The notes: generated by a model not told the origin, from the sequence alone. A stretch of 64,000 nucleotides of DNA from Fructilactobacillus carniphilus (GCF_024029675.1 NZ_CP097121.1:1364001-1428000), one strand, 5' to 3'. Positions 41,899-50,345 are shown, numbered from the stretch's first letter. Translations and numbers: made by a program.

Positions 41899-42774
41899 AT
41901 ATTCAAAGGGAAAAATTTTTGGTTAATCGTTTCGATTATTGCAATTTCAATTTCTTCGATTTTAGTTAAACTAACTAATGCCCCATCAGCCGTGATGGGA
42001 ATGTATCGGATGTATTTAGCCAGTGTCTTTTTACTTCCAATGGTGTTAAAACATCGTGGTGATTTTAAAAAGATAACAAAGGTTAATTACGTTTATCTAA
42101 TCATCGCCGGTTTATTTTTAGCATTACATTTCGGTTTATGGTTTGAGTCTTTGAAATTAACGACGGTAACCAGTTCAACGGTCATCCTCTCGACCCAACC
42201 GATTGTTGCCCTATTTGGTGGCTTTTTGATCTATAAAGAAAAAGTGGATTTAAAGAGTTTCTTGACCATTATTGTGTCAATCATTGGAGTAATAATTGTC
42301 AGTTGGGGGGACCTCGGCGGTAATAACTCCCTTGCTTTGTTAGGTGATTTGTTATCGTTTTTAAGTGTAATTGCACTGGTATCTTACCTTTTAATTGGAC
42401 AAGCAAAAATTAAAAATATTTCGTTTTGGATATATAGTTTCATTGTTTTCCTAGTGGCAGGAGTATTTTTAAATCTCTTTAATTTGATGACCAACACGCA
42501 AATGACTGGATACTCCATTTATGACTGGTTCATGTTTGTGGCGTTAGCAATTTTTCCAACGATTGCGCATGTATTGTATAATTACTTATTGAATTTTGTT
42601 AGTCCAACTACCATCTCAATGAGTATGTTAGGAGAACCAATCGGAGCTACTATTTTAGCGGTAATCTTTTTACACCAAAAAGTTACGGCATTGCAGATTT
42701 TGGGGGGCGTGATTGTCTTGGTTGGCATCTATCTCTTCCTGAAAAATCAAAGTAAAGAAAATCAAGTCACCTAA
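41899..42774 (+). CDS. EamA/DMT-family permease, apparent AUA start
   Basis: A 291-residue drug/metabolite transporter with ten spans in two EamA repeats. The first ordinary start codon (GTG 41992) would cut off the entire first membrane helix. Upstream in the same frame is F-K-G-K-N-F-W-L-I-V-S-I-I-A-I-S-I-S-S-I-L-V-K, a normal helix 1. It begins at AUA (41899-41901), seven bases after AAGGAG, with no ATG, GTG or TTG available upstream. The substrate is unknown; members export amino acids, nucleobases or sugars. The coding sequence is more A+T-rich than the aro operon before it. Confidence 0.78.
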   Translation: MFKGKNFWLIVSIIAISISSILVKLTNAPSAVMGMYRMYLASVFLLPMVLKHRGDFKKITKVNYVYLIIAGLFLALHFGLWFESLKLTTVTSSTVILSTQPIVALFGGFLIYKEKVDLKSFLTIIVSIIGVIIVSWGDLGGNNSLALLGDLLSFLSVIALVSYLLIGQAKIKNISFWIYSFIVFLVAGVFLNLFNLMTNTQMTGYSIYDWFMFVALAIFPTIAHVLYNYLLNFVSPTTISMSMLGEPIGATILAVIFLHQKVTALQILGGVIVLVGIYLFLKNQSKENQVT

Positions 42775-42781
42775 AATCAGT

Positions 42782-42824
42782 AAAATGGTCACTAGTAATT
42801 CTTAATTACCGGTGACCATTTTTT
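42782..42824 (+). terminator. Terminator of the EamA gene
   Basis: AAATGGTCAC/GTGACCATTT with an inner GTAATT/AATTAC helix, flanked by A and T runs. A very stable hairpin. Confidence 0.88.
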
Positions 42825-42848
42825 ATTATAATTAGATAAGGTTAATGC

Positions 42849-42876
42849 TATACTTTGAAAATAATTACAATTATTT
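42849..42876 (+). promoter_or_regulatory. -10 box and adjacent palindrome upstream of the UvrA-like gene
   Basis: TATACT (42849-42854) is followed by AAATAATTACAATTATTT (42859-42876), a perfect 8-2-8 inverted repeat covering the likely start of transcription. A regulator could bind there to block the UvrA paralogue, but none is identifiable. The -35 is poor. Confidence 0.4.
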
Positions 42877-42967
42877 GAGGCTAACTTGATGGGTTACTTA
42901 ATGTTGAGAGTTAGTTAACTTAAATAAACCGAAAACGATAAAAAGTGAGTTTAATGGAGATAAGTAA

Positions 42968-45508
42968 ATGGAACCTGAAAGGCATCTTCCGCACCAAATC
43001 GAAGTCCGGGGCGGCAACGTCCACAACCTGAAAAACATTAACGTCAACATTCCCTTAAACCAGTTTGTGGCCATCTCTGGCCTCTCTGGTTCGGGGAAGA
43101 GTTCGTTAGCAATGGGAATTCTGTACGCCGAGGGGTCGCGTCGTTATCTAGAAGCGCTTTCGACCTACACCCGGCGGCGGATTAGCCAGAATCAGGGAGC
43201 GCCGCAAGTGCAGGAGGTCAAACATATTCCGTCGGCCTTAGCCCTGCGCCAACGACCCGATGTTCCGTCCGAACGTTCCACGGTGGGATCGATGACGGAG
43301 GTCTTTAACGTAGTGCGGCTAATTTTTTCGCGGTTGGGTTCGCCGGTTTGTCCCAACGGGCACCGGTTGAAACCCAGTCTAAACATTGCCCAAGTCATGG
43401 ATCTTCCAGGAGACAACACCGAGATGGGCTTATTGACCTGTCCGGTGTGTGGTGTTCAGTTTGAAGCCAAGTCGGCCGAGGATTTTTCCTTTAATGCTGC
43501 CGGGCGCTGTCTTAAATGTGACGGAACGGGAGAGGTACGGGAACTCGATGAACGCAAATTGATTGGTAACGAGAACCTGACCCTCGACGAAGGAGCCGTG
43601 GCGTCTTGGCACTTACCAGGTCGTAATTTCATGCCGACGGTAGCGGCTACGTTGGGCGTTCGGACGGATGTCCCGTACAAGGACTTAACTGACCACGAAA
43701 AGGATATTGTCCTGCACGGAGCCAAAAAACAGTATCCCGTGGATTTTCGGACGTCAACCGGACGGGTTTTTCATACCGATAACACGCTGTACGAGAACGC
43801 CTACGCCGCGGTTTATGATTCATTAAAAACAGCCAAGAGTGAACGGTCCCTGAACAAAATTAACCAGTTCTTTCACTTCTCAGTGTGCCCGGTTTGTCAC
43901 GGGAGTCGGTTGAATCCCGATTTATTGACCCAAATTGTCGGGGAAAAGAACATTGCCGAAGTAGCGGACCTAGCGCTTGGTGATTTAGCGGATTGGGAGC
44001 GCGTGACCAAGCACGAACTGCCGGATGACATGCAGCACATGACCGATATTTTATTTTCCAACTTACAAGCGACCCTGCATCCGTTGTTAGAACTGGGACT
44101 TGATTATCTAACCCTCTCTCGGGGCAGCAACACGCTGTCGACTGGTGAATTGCAACGGATTCAACTAGCTAAAACCCTGCGGACCGAGACCACCGGGGTC
44201 TTGTACGTCCTCGATGAACCATCGATCGGACTGCATCCAGATAACGTGAAAGGACTTCTCCACGTCTTTCGCGCCTTAATTGCGCAGGGCAATTCCCTGG
44301 TTGTAGTTGATCACGACGTGGACATTATTGCCACCGCCGATTGGATTATTGAAATTGGTCCCGGATCGGGGGCCCAGGGAGGCCAGGTGATTGCGGAAGG
44401 CACGCCAGCGCACTTGCAATCGGATCCAGAATCTTTAATCGGACCATTTTTATCTGGAAAAGCACCAGTTATGCACGAGAAGGTGGCTAGTCGGCCGGAT
44501 GCACAACAGCTGGATACCACGGTGCAGGTGGCTGATTACTTTAACCTGCACGATGTAACCATTACGATTCCCGGCAACCAGATTACGACGGTCACTGGTT
44601 TTTCCGGAGCGGGAAAAACCAGCTTGATTTTGGATAGTTTAGTGCCGGCAATTACGGCGCAAACTCGGGGTCAGCAACTACCGGAACAAGTCCTACGCTT
44701 GGATACCCAGTTAGATCACTTAGTTAGCGTTGATGCTAAACCGGTGGGGAAGAACGCTCGCTCCAGTTTAGCCACCTACACAAACATCATGGATAACTTA
44801 CGGAAGCTGTTTGCCAGTTTACCGGCCGCCCAGGAGCATCACTACAGTGTTTCGGACTTTTCGTACAACAATAAAAAGGGCGCCTGCCCGCACTGTGGTG
44901 GGATTGGCGTCATTACTTTAGACATTCAGTATCTGCCAGACATTGAGCAAACCTGTCCGGTGTGTCATGGAAATCGGTATAACGATGAGATTCAAGCAAT
45001 TAAGTGGCACGGCTATTCCATCGTTGATCTACTCAAGTTGTCCGTCCGGGATGCATTACCGGTCTTTCAAGAAGTACCCACCATTCAGCGGACCCTGCAG
45101 ACCTTAGCTGAAATTGGCCTTGATTACCTCCACTTAGGGGAAAGTACTCCAACCTTGTCGGGAGGGGAAGCCCAACGACTGAAACTGATTAACCACCTCG
45201 GCAAGCATCAGGAACGGACCCTGTTCGTGTTTGACGAACCGTCGATTGGATTGCATCCCCTCGACGTCCAAACCTTGCTGGGAGTCATGAACCAGCTTAA
45301 ACAACGCGGGGCCACCATCATTATCATCACGCATGATCTGGAGCTGGTGGCGAACTCTGATTATCTGATTGATTTGGGTCCCAAAGGGGGAGCAGCCGGT
45401 GGTCAACTGATGGCAGCTGGCACGCCACAAACTTTAGTTCAGTATCCGACTAGCCTAACCACTGAGTATTTAGCGCGGTACTGGCAGAAATTTGGGTTAG
45501 GTGATTAG
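42968..45508 (+). CDS. UvrA paralogue (excinuclease ABC subunit A-like ATPase)
   Basis: 846 residues, about 100 shorter than housekeeping UvrA. It has two ABC modules: Walker A G-L-S-G-S-G-K-S-S near 38, signature L-S-T-G-E (not L-S-G-G-E), then Walker A G-F-S-G-A-G-K-T-S and signature L-S-G-G-E-A-Q-R. Cys pairs for zinc are in C-P-V-C-G near 160 and C-P-H-C-G-G-I-G near 640. Short UvrA2-type proteins often lack the UvrB-binding domain and have been linked to resistance to DNA-binding drugs. No uvrB or uvrC lies nearby. Start ATG after TGGAGA. Confidence 0.88.
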   Translation: MEPERHLPHQIEVRGGNVHNLKNINVNIPLNQFVAISGLSGSGKSSLAMGILYAEGSRRYLEALSTYTRRRISQNQGAPQVQEVKHIPSALALRQRPDVPSERSTVGSMTEVFNVVRLIFSRLGSPVCPNGHRLKPSLNIAQVMDLPGDNTEMGLLTCPVCGVQFEAKSAEDFSFNAAGRCLKCDGTGEVRELDERKLIGNENLTLDEGAVASWHLPGRNFMPTVAATLGVRTDVPYKDLTDHEKDIVLHGAKKQYPVDFRTSTGRVFHTDNTLYENAYAAVYDSLKTAKSERSLNKINQFFHFSVCPVCHGSRLNPDLLTQIVGEKNIAEVADLALGDLADWERVTKHELPDDMQHMTDILFSNLQATLHPLLELGLDYLTLSRGSNTLSTGELQRIQLAKTLRTETTGVLYVLDEPSIGLHPDNVKGLLHVFRALIAQGNSLVVVDHDVDIIATADWIIEIGPGSGAQGGQVIAEGTPAHLQSDPESLIGPFLSGKAPVMHEKVASRPDAQQLDTTVQVADYFNLHDVTITIPGNQITTVTGFSGAGKTSLILDSLVPAITAQTRGQQLPEQVLRLDTQLDHLVSVDAKPVGKNARSSLATYTNIMDNLRKLFASLPAAQEHHYSVSDFSYNNKKGACPHCGGIGVITLDIQYLPDIEQTCPVCHGNRYNDEIQAIKWHGYSIVDLLKLSVRDALPVFQEVPTIQRTLQTLAEIGLDYLHLGESTPTLSGGEAQRLKLINHLGKHQERTLFVFDEPSIGLHPLDVQTLLGVMNQLKQRGATIIIITHDLELVANSDYLIDLGPKGGAAGGQLMAAGTPQTLVQYPTSLTTEYLARYWQKFGLGD

Positions 45509-45551
45509 TAATGATTGCTAAGGCTGGATTTTAATACAATACATGTAATTT

Positions 45552-45598
45552 AAAGCGGATTATTCAGTACGATATGTAGCTGGGTAGTTCGCTTTTTC
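45552..45598 (+). terminator. Probable terminator of the UvrA-like gene
   Basis: AAAGCGGATTA can pair with TAGTTCGCTTT (G-U pairs), with a smaller inner pairing, then TTTTTCG. It is 43 bases after the stop. Confidence 0.5.
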
Positions 45599-45621
45599 GT
45601 TAAAAAGATAATTTAATTCGT

Positions 45622-45652
45622 TGACTTAGAGTGTACTCTAAGGAATACCATT
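45622..45652 (+). promoter_or_regulatory. MerR-type promoter with dyad in a 19-bp spacer
   Basis: TTGACT (45622-45627), a 19-base spacer, TACCAT (45647-45652). The spacer is occupied by the perfect palindrome CTTAGAGTGTACTCTAAG (45626-45643). The over-long spacer with a central dyad is the hallmark of MerR-activated promoters. It drives the merR-cupin-CMD-DUF2255 unit, so the regulator controls its own gene. Confidence 0.8.
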
Positions 45653-45682
45653 AGGTTGTGAGTAGGAAAGGAGTTGGTTAGC

Positions 45683-46108
45683 ATCGCGAACGATTACTAT
45701 TCCATCGGTGAATTTGCGAAAAAAACGGGACTTTCAACGTATACGCTGCGGTATTATGAGCGGGAAAATTTGATTGTACCGCATCGAGATGAGAAGCAAC
45801 GGCGCTTTTATACGGAACAAGACGTCGGCTGGGTCCATTTCCTCATGCACCTGAAGGGCACCGGCATGTCTATGAATGAAATTCAACAGTACATTACCTG
45901 GCGGGCGCAGGGAGATGCGACCATTGAACAACGTAAAGAGTTACTACAAAACGTCCGAGAACGAAGCTTAGCCCAGATTCGGGAAACGCAAAATCATTTG
46001 GAGATTCTTTCCCATAAAATCGATTGGTATGACGGTAAATTGGACCATTCGATTCAGGATTCGGAATCTTTTGCGGAGTATTTGAAACAATTTAAAACCG
46101 AAAATTAA
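45683..46108 (+). CDS. MerR-family transcriptional regulator, apparent AUC start
   Basis: 141 residues with the N-terminal MerR winged helix (Y-S-I-G-E-F-A-K-K-T-G-L-S-T-Y-T-L-R-Y-Y-E-R-E-N-L-I), H-R-D-E-K-Q-R-R-F-Y, and a long dimerisation helix (S-L-A-Q-I-R-E-T-Q-N-H-L-E-I-L). There is no Cys-rich metal site, so it probably senses a small organic molecule or carbonyl stress, like the AdhR/NmlR groups. AUC at 45683 is nine bases after AAAGGAG (45667-45673). The only ordinary alternative, TTG 45674, touches that site directly and is badly spaced. It is cotranscribed with the next three genes. Confidence 0.82.
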   Translation: MANDYYSIGEFAKKTGLSTYTLRYYERENLIVPHRDEKQRRFYTEQDVGWVHFLMHLKGTGMSMNEIQQYITWRAQGDATIEQRKELLQNVRERSLAQIRETQNHLEILSHKIDWYDGKLDHSIQDSESFAEYLKQFKTEN

Positions 46109-46124
46109 CTAAAGGAGTATGAAC

Positions 46125-46541
46125 ATGGCAAACGAAATTAAAAATGAAAACGTTAAAAACGGAGTGATTTTTCCCGTCGGAGAAGACAATCCGTATGGAC
46201 AATACTTTACCGGGAAGAGCTTTTTGGACACTTTAGTGACCGATCCCGATCTTGATGCCGGGGTGGGAAACGTGACCTTTGAACCCGGGACGCGGAATAA
46301 CTGGCACGTCCACTACGGATATCAAATTTTGTTAGTTACCGGTGGGGAAGGTTGGTATCAAGAAGAAGGGAAACCAGCTCGGCACCTTGTTCCTGGAGAC
46401 GTCGTGGTCACTAAAAAGAACATCAAACACTGGCACGGGGCTACAAAAGACAGTTGGTTCGCCCACATTGCGATTACCAGTGGAAAATCAGAATTCTTAG
46501 AACCAGTTTCTGATGCAGAATACGATCAGTTAGGAGAATAA
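46125..46541 (+). CDS. Cupin-domain protein
   Basis: 138 residues with a single cupin barrel: metal motif 1 W-H-V-H-Y-G-Y-Q (with Gln in the later position) and motif 2 G-D-V-V-V-T-K-K-N-I-K-H-W-H-G. It is often found with carboxymuconolactone decarboxylase-like proteins, as here. ATG 46125 is seven bases after AGGAG and is preferred to ATG 46119. The metal site looks competent. Its reaction is unknown, but the neighbours suggest detoxification of a reactive carbonyl or quinone. Confidence 0.85.
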   Translation: MANEIKNENVKNGVIFPVGEDNPYGQYFTGKSFLDTLVTDPDLDAGVGNVTFEPGTRNNWHVHYGYQILLVTGGEGWYQEEGKPARHLVPGDVVVTKKNIKHWHGATKDSWFAHIAITSGKSEFLEPVSDAEYDQLGE

Positions 46542-46543
46542 CG

Positions 46544-46879
46544 ATGGCGCAAAAACAAACAGCAGGACACGATAACTTTGGTGATTTTGCCCCGAAATTT
46601 GCCGAAATGAACGACGACGTTTTGTTTGGTGAAATTTGGTCGCGGGAACAAAAACTTCCTGCTAAGCAACGAAGTTTAATTACGTGCACGAGCCTCATTT
46701 CCCAGGGCATCTTTGGCCCGTTGCAGTACCACTTAGAAACGGCGAAAAAGAACGGCGTTACTAAAGAAGAAATGGTGGAAGCCATTACCCAGTTAGCGTT
46801 CTACGCGGGTTGGCCCAAGGCGTGGACAGCGATGAGTCTTGCTAAGGAAGTTTATGCAGAAGACGAAAAGAAAGGATGA
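46544..46879 (+). CDS. Carboxymuconolactone decarboxylase-family protein
   Basis: 111 residues, all-helical AhpD-like CMD fold. It has the region K-Q-R-S-L-I-T-C-T-S-L-I-S-Q-G, where AhpD proteins use a C-x-x-C; only one Cys (in T-C-T-S) is present, so it is not a classical AhpD peroxidase. H-L-E-T-A-K-K-N-G-V-T-K-E-E and E-A-I-T-Q-L-A-F-Y-A-G-W-P are typical. It lies two bases after the cupin gene and overlaps the DUF2255 gene's ribosome binding site. Confidence 0.88.
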   Translation: MAQKQTAGHDNFGDFAPKFAEMNDDVLFGEIWSREQKLPAKQRSLITCTSLISQGIFGPLQYHLETAKKNGVTKEEMVEAITQLAFYAGWPKAWTAMSLAKEVYAEDEKKG

Positions 46880-46884
46880 TTGAA

Positions 46885-47268
46885 ATGGCTGAAAAATGGA
46901 CTGCCGCCCAACTACAAGAATTTAGTGAAGCTGATGACATGAAGGTTTCACCGTTTTACAGTGATGGAAAGACTTACGGCACCCCAACCTGGATTTGGTC
47001 CGTAGTTACAAATGATAATTTATACGTCCGGGCTTATAACGGCCAAAACTCTTCGTGGTACCAAGCGGCGATGCAGCAAGGAGCTGGTAAGATTCATTTG
47101 GCGGGTCAGGACTACGAGGTTAAATTTGAACGCGTTGCCAATACGCCTGAGTTAGACCACGCCATTAGTGCGGCCTACCAAACTAAGTATGCTAAGAGCC
47201 CCTATTTGCCACCGATGCTAAAAGAGGGACCGGTTGGAGCAACGGTGAAAATTATTCCTAATAATTAG
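46885..47268 (+). CDS. DUF2255-family protein
   Basis: 127 residues. W-T-A-A-Q-L-Q-E-F at the start, P-T-W-I-W-S-V-V, L-Y-V-R-A-Y-N-G-Q-N-S-S-W-Y-Q-A-A, and a C-terminal A-Y-Q-T-K-Y match DUF2255 (a split-barrel fold like nitroreductase-type F420/FMN proteins). These proteins often accompany SDR and CMD genes. ATG 46885 is eight bases after AAAGGA, while ATG 46876 overlaps the previous stop. Function unknown. Confidence 0.85.
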   Translation: MAEKWTAAQLQEFSEADDMKVSPFYSDGKTYGTPTWIWSVVTNDNLYVRAYNGQNSSWYQAAMQQGAGKIHLAGQDYEVKFERVANTPELDHAISAAYQTKYAKSPYLPPMLKEGPVGATVKIIPNN

Positions 47269-47279
47269 ATAGATTACAG

Positions 47280-47317
47280 AATTCATTGCTAGTTTTGCCG
47301 GCAATGAATTTTTTTAA
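47280..47317 (+). terminator. Terminator of the merR-cupin-CMD-DUF2255 operon
   Basis: AATTCATTGC and GCAATGAATT around TAGTTTTGCCG, then seven T residues. Confidence 0.82.
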
Positions 47318-47336
47318 GCATAATTTTTGAGGAAAT

Positions 47337-47370
47337 AAAAAACCCGACTACTACAATAGTCGAGTTTTTA
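47337..47370. terminator. Terminator of the SDR gene (convergent)
   Basis: AAAAACCCGACTA and TAGTCGAGTTTTT form a stem with flanking A and T runs, just beyond the SDR stop on the minus strand. Confidence 0.82.
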
Positions 47371-47377
47371 ACATGGT

Positions 47378-48127
47378 TTAAATTGGTTGTCCCGTGGGCC
47401 GAACCAAGACTTCGTTGATATCTACGTTTTCTGGTTGACTCATCATGAAGACTGCAATTTCAGCAATGTCTTCGGATTTTAGCCAACCATTCTTGTTGGC
47501 ACTGTTGCCTTCCAGCATTTGTTTTCTGATTTTTTCATCATGAACCGTTGAGTAGAGGTTCGTGTCCACGGCCCCGGGCGAAACAATTCCGGTTTTGATG
47601 CCGTTTTGGTGTTCTTCTTGGCGAAGTCCTTCCATGATGGCTCGGACAGCGTACTTGGAACCGTTGTAAACCGCGGAACCAGGGTAAACCACGTGTCCTG
47701 CGACGGAGTCGGTCGCCATGATCAAACCATGCCCTTGCTTGCGCATGATCGGAGTGGCGGCACTAATCCCGTTGAGCACGCCCATGATGTTGGTGTTTAA
47801 AATGGCTTGCCATTCATCTAACTTCTCGGCATCGGCTACCATTCCCTGAGGCATAATCCCGGCGTTGTTGTAGAGCACGTCTAATTGACCAAATTTTTCC
47901 ACCGCCAGGTTAACCAAACTTTGTACGTCCGTTAGCTTAGTTACATCGGTTAATTGAACGGCGAAGTTTTCAGGATGAGCCACTGTTTTTAGCATTTCAT
48001 CTAACTTGGCTTGGTTCCGCGAACCAATTACCACCTTGGCCCCGCGTTCGTTAGCTAACTTTGCGGTAGCGGCACCCATTCCAGACGAACCACCGGTAAT
48101 GACAACTACTTTATCTTTAACTGGCAT
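47378..48127 (-). CDS. Short-chain dehydrogenase/reductase
   Basis: A 249-residue classical SDR: T-G-G-S-S-G-M-G (11-18), N-N-A-G-I-M, and Y-N-G-S-K-Y as the catalytic Y-x-x-x-K with Ser upstream (D-S-V-A-G). It is NAD(P)-dependent; substrate unknown. It is convergent with the cupin/CMD/DUF2255 genes and has its own MerR-like promoter with the same TTGACTTAGAGTG half-site, so it probably belongs to the same regulon. Start after AAAGGAGG. Confidence 0.92.
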   Translation of the reverse strand: MPVKDKVVVITGGSSGMGAATAKLANERGAKVVIGSRNQAKLDEMLKTVAHPENFAVQLTDVTKLTDVQSLVNLAVEKFGQLDVLYNNAGIMPQGMVADAEKLDEWQAILNTNIMGVLNGISAATPIMRKQGHGLIMATDSVAGHVVYPGSAVYNGSKYAVRAIMEGLRQEEHQNGIKTGIVSPGAVDTNLYSTVHDEKIRKQMLEGNSANKNGWLKSEDIAEIAVFMMSQPENVDINEVLVRPTGQPI

Positions 48128-48159
48128 AATTTTTTCCTCCTTTTTAACTTAACAATGCT

Positions 48160-48190
48160 AATATAAACCTTCCACTGCACTCTAAGTCAA
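48160..48190 (-). promoter_or_regulatory. MerR-type promoter of the SDR gene
   Basis: On the minus strand TTGACT, a 19-base spacer and TATATT (48190 to 48160). The left half of the spacer matches the merR promoter (TTGACTTAGAGTG). The right half (CAGTGGAAGG) matches TACTCTAAGG at six of ten positions. Confidence 0.65.
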
Positions 48191-48200
48191 AGAGAAAGTT

Positions 48201-49430
48201 TTATTTTGATTGCAAAGCAGAACCACGCCGTAACTTATAGTAAACGAATCCCGCTGTGACAAGGGTAACGCCACCAAATCCAATGAATAAGCTGCCAATC
48301 TGGGAACCGACTAAACTTGCGAGTAGGCTGGTCAGAGCAATTCCGATGGGATAGCTAGCGGAGGTCATCGTTCCGGCTAGGGTAAATAATAAGCCCTTTG
48401 ATTCTGAGTTAAACATGGATTGGTAGAAGGTACTTTTGTAAATCAGTGCTGGAGCCACAATGAGACCAATTAAAAATAGCAGGAAGGCAGTGACGTAAAC
48501 CTGGGTGGAAAAGCCAATTAGGATGAATAAAACCGCGTGAAGAGCAATAGCTCCCGCCACGATTTTTAGCAAGGGCAATTGTTTTCGGTGATAGAGTCCC
48601 ACTAATAGTGAACCAAGGATGATTCCGACCGAAGTCATGGAATCTAAGAAGCCGTATTGAATCGCTGAATTGCCGTAGAGTAACTTAACCGCAATCGGTA
48701 GCAGAACGGTTAAACCGGCCCAGAGAAAGAGATTCCAGACGAAGTCTAAAATTAGGGCCGCAGCAATCGCATGATTAGTGAAAATGATGCGCAAGGCATT
48801 TTTTAAATCGGAAACGTAGCTAAGGTTCGGTTGCTGCTGGATCTGTGTTTGGTTTACTTTGATGCGCGAATAACAAAAGCTCACCACTAAGTATAGGCCG
48901 GCCACTAACCCATAAACCTTAAGGCCGTAACCAAGGGAAAGAACTAATCCCGATAGCAGTGCTCCCAGTAAATAGGTGAAGTCAAAGCTCATGGTGTTGA
49001 GGGAATTAGCCGTCACTTTGAGGTCAGAAGTGGGAAAGACTTCTTGAATAATCATCGAGGAACCACCCATTAACAAGGGTTTTACGGCGCCACTAATTAT
49101 TAATAAAACTAAAAAGAGACCTAAATCCACTGGATTGCGTAAGGGATTAAAAATTAAAAAGATAAAAACCAGTGCGTTAATTAGGTTGGCAACCGTCATT
49201 AAAGTAGTCTTTTGAAAGTGGTCCAGGAGGCCGCCGGCAAAAGGACCAATTAGCAGAGATGGAAGTTCTAAAGCGCCTAGCACGACCGCGATGATGAGGG
49301 GCGAATTGAAATGGTGGTAAGCAATCCAGACCAACGAAACGTTAGCAATGCTACTAGCGATGTTTGAGAGCGTATTGCCGGTGATTAACCAGCGAAAGGC
49401 GGCGTTGCGCAAAACCGGTAAGTAAGTCAT
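48201..49430 (-). CDS. MFS transporter
   Basis: A 409-residue MFS protein of the DHA3/MefE-like type with twelve spans. It has F-R-W-L-I-T-G-N-T-L-S-N near the start and G-P-F-A-G-G-L-L-D-H-F-Q-K-T between helices 2 and 3. It may export a drug or metabolite. It reads toward the SDR gene with a 73-base gap holding the SDR promoter and no terminator, so partial cotranscription is possible. Substrate unknown. Confidence 0.85.
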   Translation of the reverse strand: MTYLPVLRNAAFRWLITGNTLSNIASSIANVSLVWIAYHHFNSPLIIAVVLGALELPSLLIGPFAGGLLDHFQKTTLMTVANLINALVFIFLIFNPLRNPVDLGLFLVLLIISGAVKPLLMGGSSMIIQEVFPTSDLKVTANSLNTMSFDFTYLLGALLSGLVLSLGYGLKVYGLVAGLYLVVSFCYSRIKVNQTQIQQQPNLSYVSDLKNALRIIFTNHAIAAALILDFVWNLFLWAGLTVLLPIAVKLLYGNSAIQYGFLDSMTSVGIILGSLLVGLYHRKQLPLLKIVAGAIALHAVLFILIGFSTQVYVTAFLLFLIGLIVAPALIYKSTFYQSMFNSESKGLLFTLAGTMTSASYPIGIALTSLLASLVGSQIGSLFIGFGGVTLVTAGFVYYKLRRGSALQSK

Positions 49431-49548
49431 AAAAGTTAATTTCCTTTATTTAATTTAGGGTAGCTTAACCATAACACAAATGCGAACGTTTGTTTGGTGT
49501 TTTTCGTCGTAAAGGAAATAAAAGCGAACTTTATTAAATTTTGGAAGC

Positions 49549-49581
49549 AAAAAAACCGCCTTTTAGGAAAGGCGGTTTTTT
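49549..49581. terminator. Terminator between MFS and amidotransferase genes
   Basis: AAAAAACCGCCTTT/AAAGGCGGTTTTTT, a near-perfect stem around TAGG, at the end of the amidotransferase gene on the minus strand. Confidence 0.9.
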
Positions 49582-50248
49582 AGTGCGTCAGAAAATCTAG
49601 TAATTGGAACATTGCGGTTTTGTTTTCACTAGGGACCGGCGTGGTATCAATCTCCGTTGGCGTTTGCTGTAAATCGTTGTGATCCAAGGCATACCGACCA
49701 TCATTGACAATCATCTCGTGCACGTTATCTTGGGTGGGTTCCAGGTGAAACTGCAGGCCGATGATATTGTCGCCAATTAAAAAACCCTGCTGTTGCACTA
49801 AATCAGAACTGAACAACAATTCTGCTTGGTCGGGGAGTTCACAACAATCTTCGTGCCAATGCAAAGCAGTTAGCTGGTGAGGCAGACCCGGAATTTGGTC
49901 ACTTTGTAAGTAAACGGGCGCCCAGCCCACTTCTTTGGCAGGAGATTTAACCACTCGTTTGCCAAAAACTTTGGTAATTTGTTGAGCGCCAAAGCAGACT
50001 CCGAAGATGGGTTCATGGGCTTTAACCAGTTGCTGAATTAGCTCCCGTTCTTGTTCAATCCACGGAATCCCGTCGTTAGGACTCATAGGACCACCAAGAA
50101 TTACCAAGAAGTCGGTTTCTGCGGCCGTGGGTAACATCCCAAACATGTACGGGTGATAGACGTATAACTCGTAGTCGTGATTATCTGCCCATTCTTTAAT
50201 GGTGCCTGGACCTTCATCTGGAGTGTGTTGTAAAACGTTGATGCGCAT
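49580..50248 (-). CDS. Class I glutamine amidotransferase-like protein
   Basis: 222 residues with the GATase1 fold: G-G-P-M-S-P-N, the nucleophile elbow G-V-C-F-G-A-Q, and the His/Glu pair in L-Q-F-H-L-E-P. This resembles the free-standing GMP synthase glutaminase-like group (YfeJ-like), which are not part of GuaA. The target of the released ammonia is unknown. It may be a gamma-glutamyl hydrolase or similar. Start after AGAGGGAA. Confidence 0.88.
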   Translation of the reverse strand: MRINVLQHTPDEGPGTIKEWADNHDYELYVYHPYMFGMLPTAAETDFLVILGGPMSPNDGIPWIEQERELIQQLVKAHEPIFGVCFGAQQITKVFGKRVVKSPAKEVGWAPVYLQSDQIPGLPHQLTALHWHEDCCELPDQAELLFSSDLVQQQGFLIGDNIIGLQFHLEPTQDNVHEMIVNDGRYALDHNDLQQTPTEIDTTPVPSENKTAMFQLLDFLTH

Positions 50249-50345
50249 CGTAATTCCCTCTTTTTAGCTTTTAATTTGTGATAATCATACCATTTTCTAG
50301 CAAGCGGAGGGAATCACATTGATTAGTCCATTCCCGGACTCGGCG

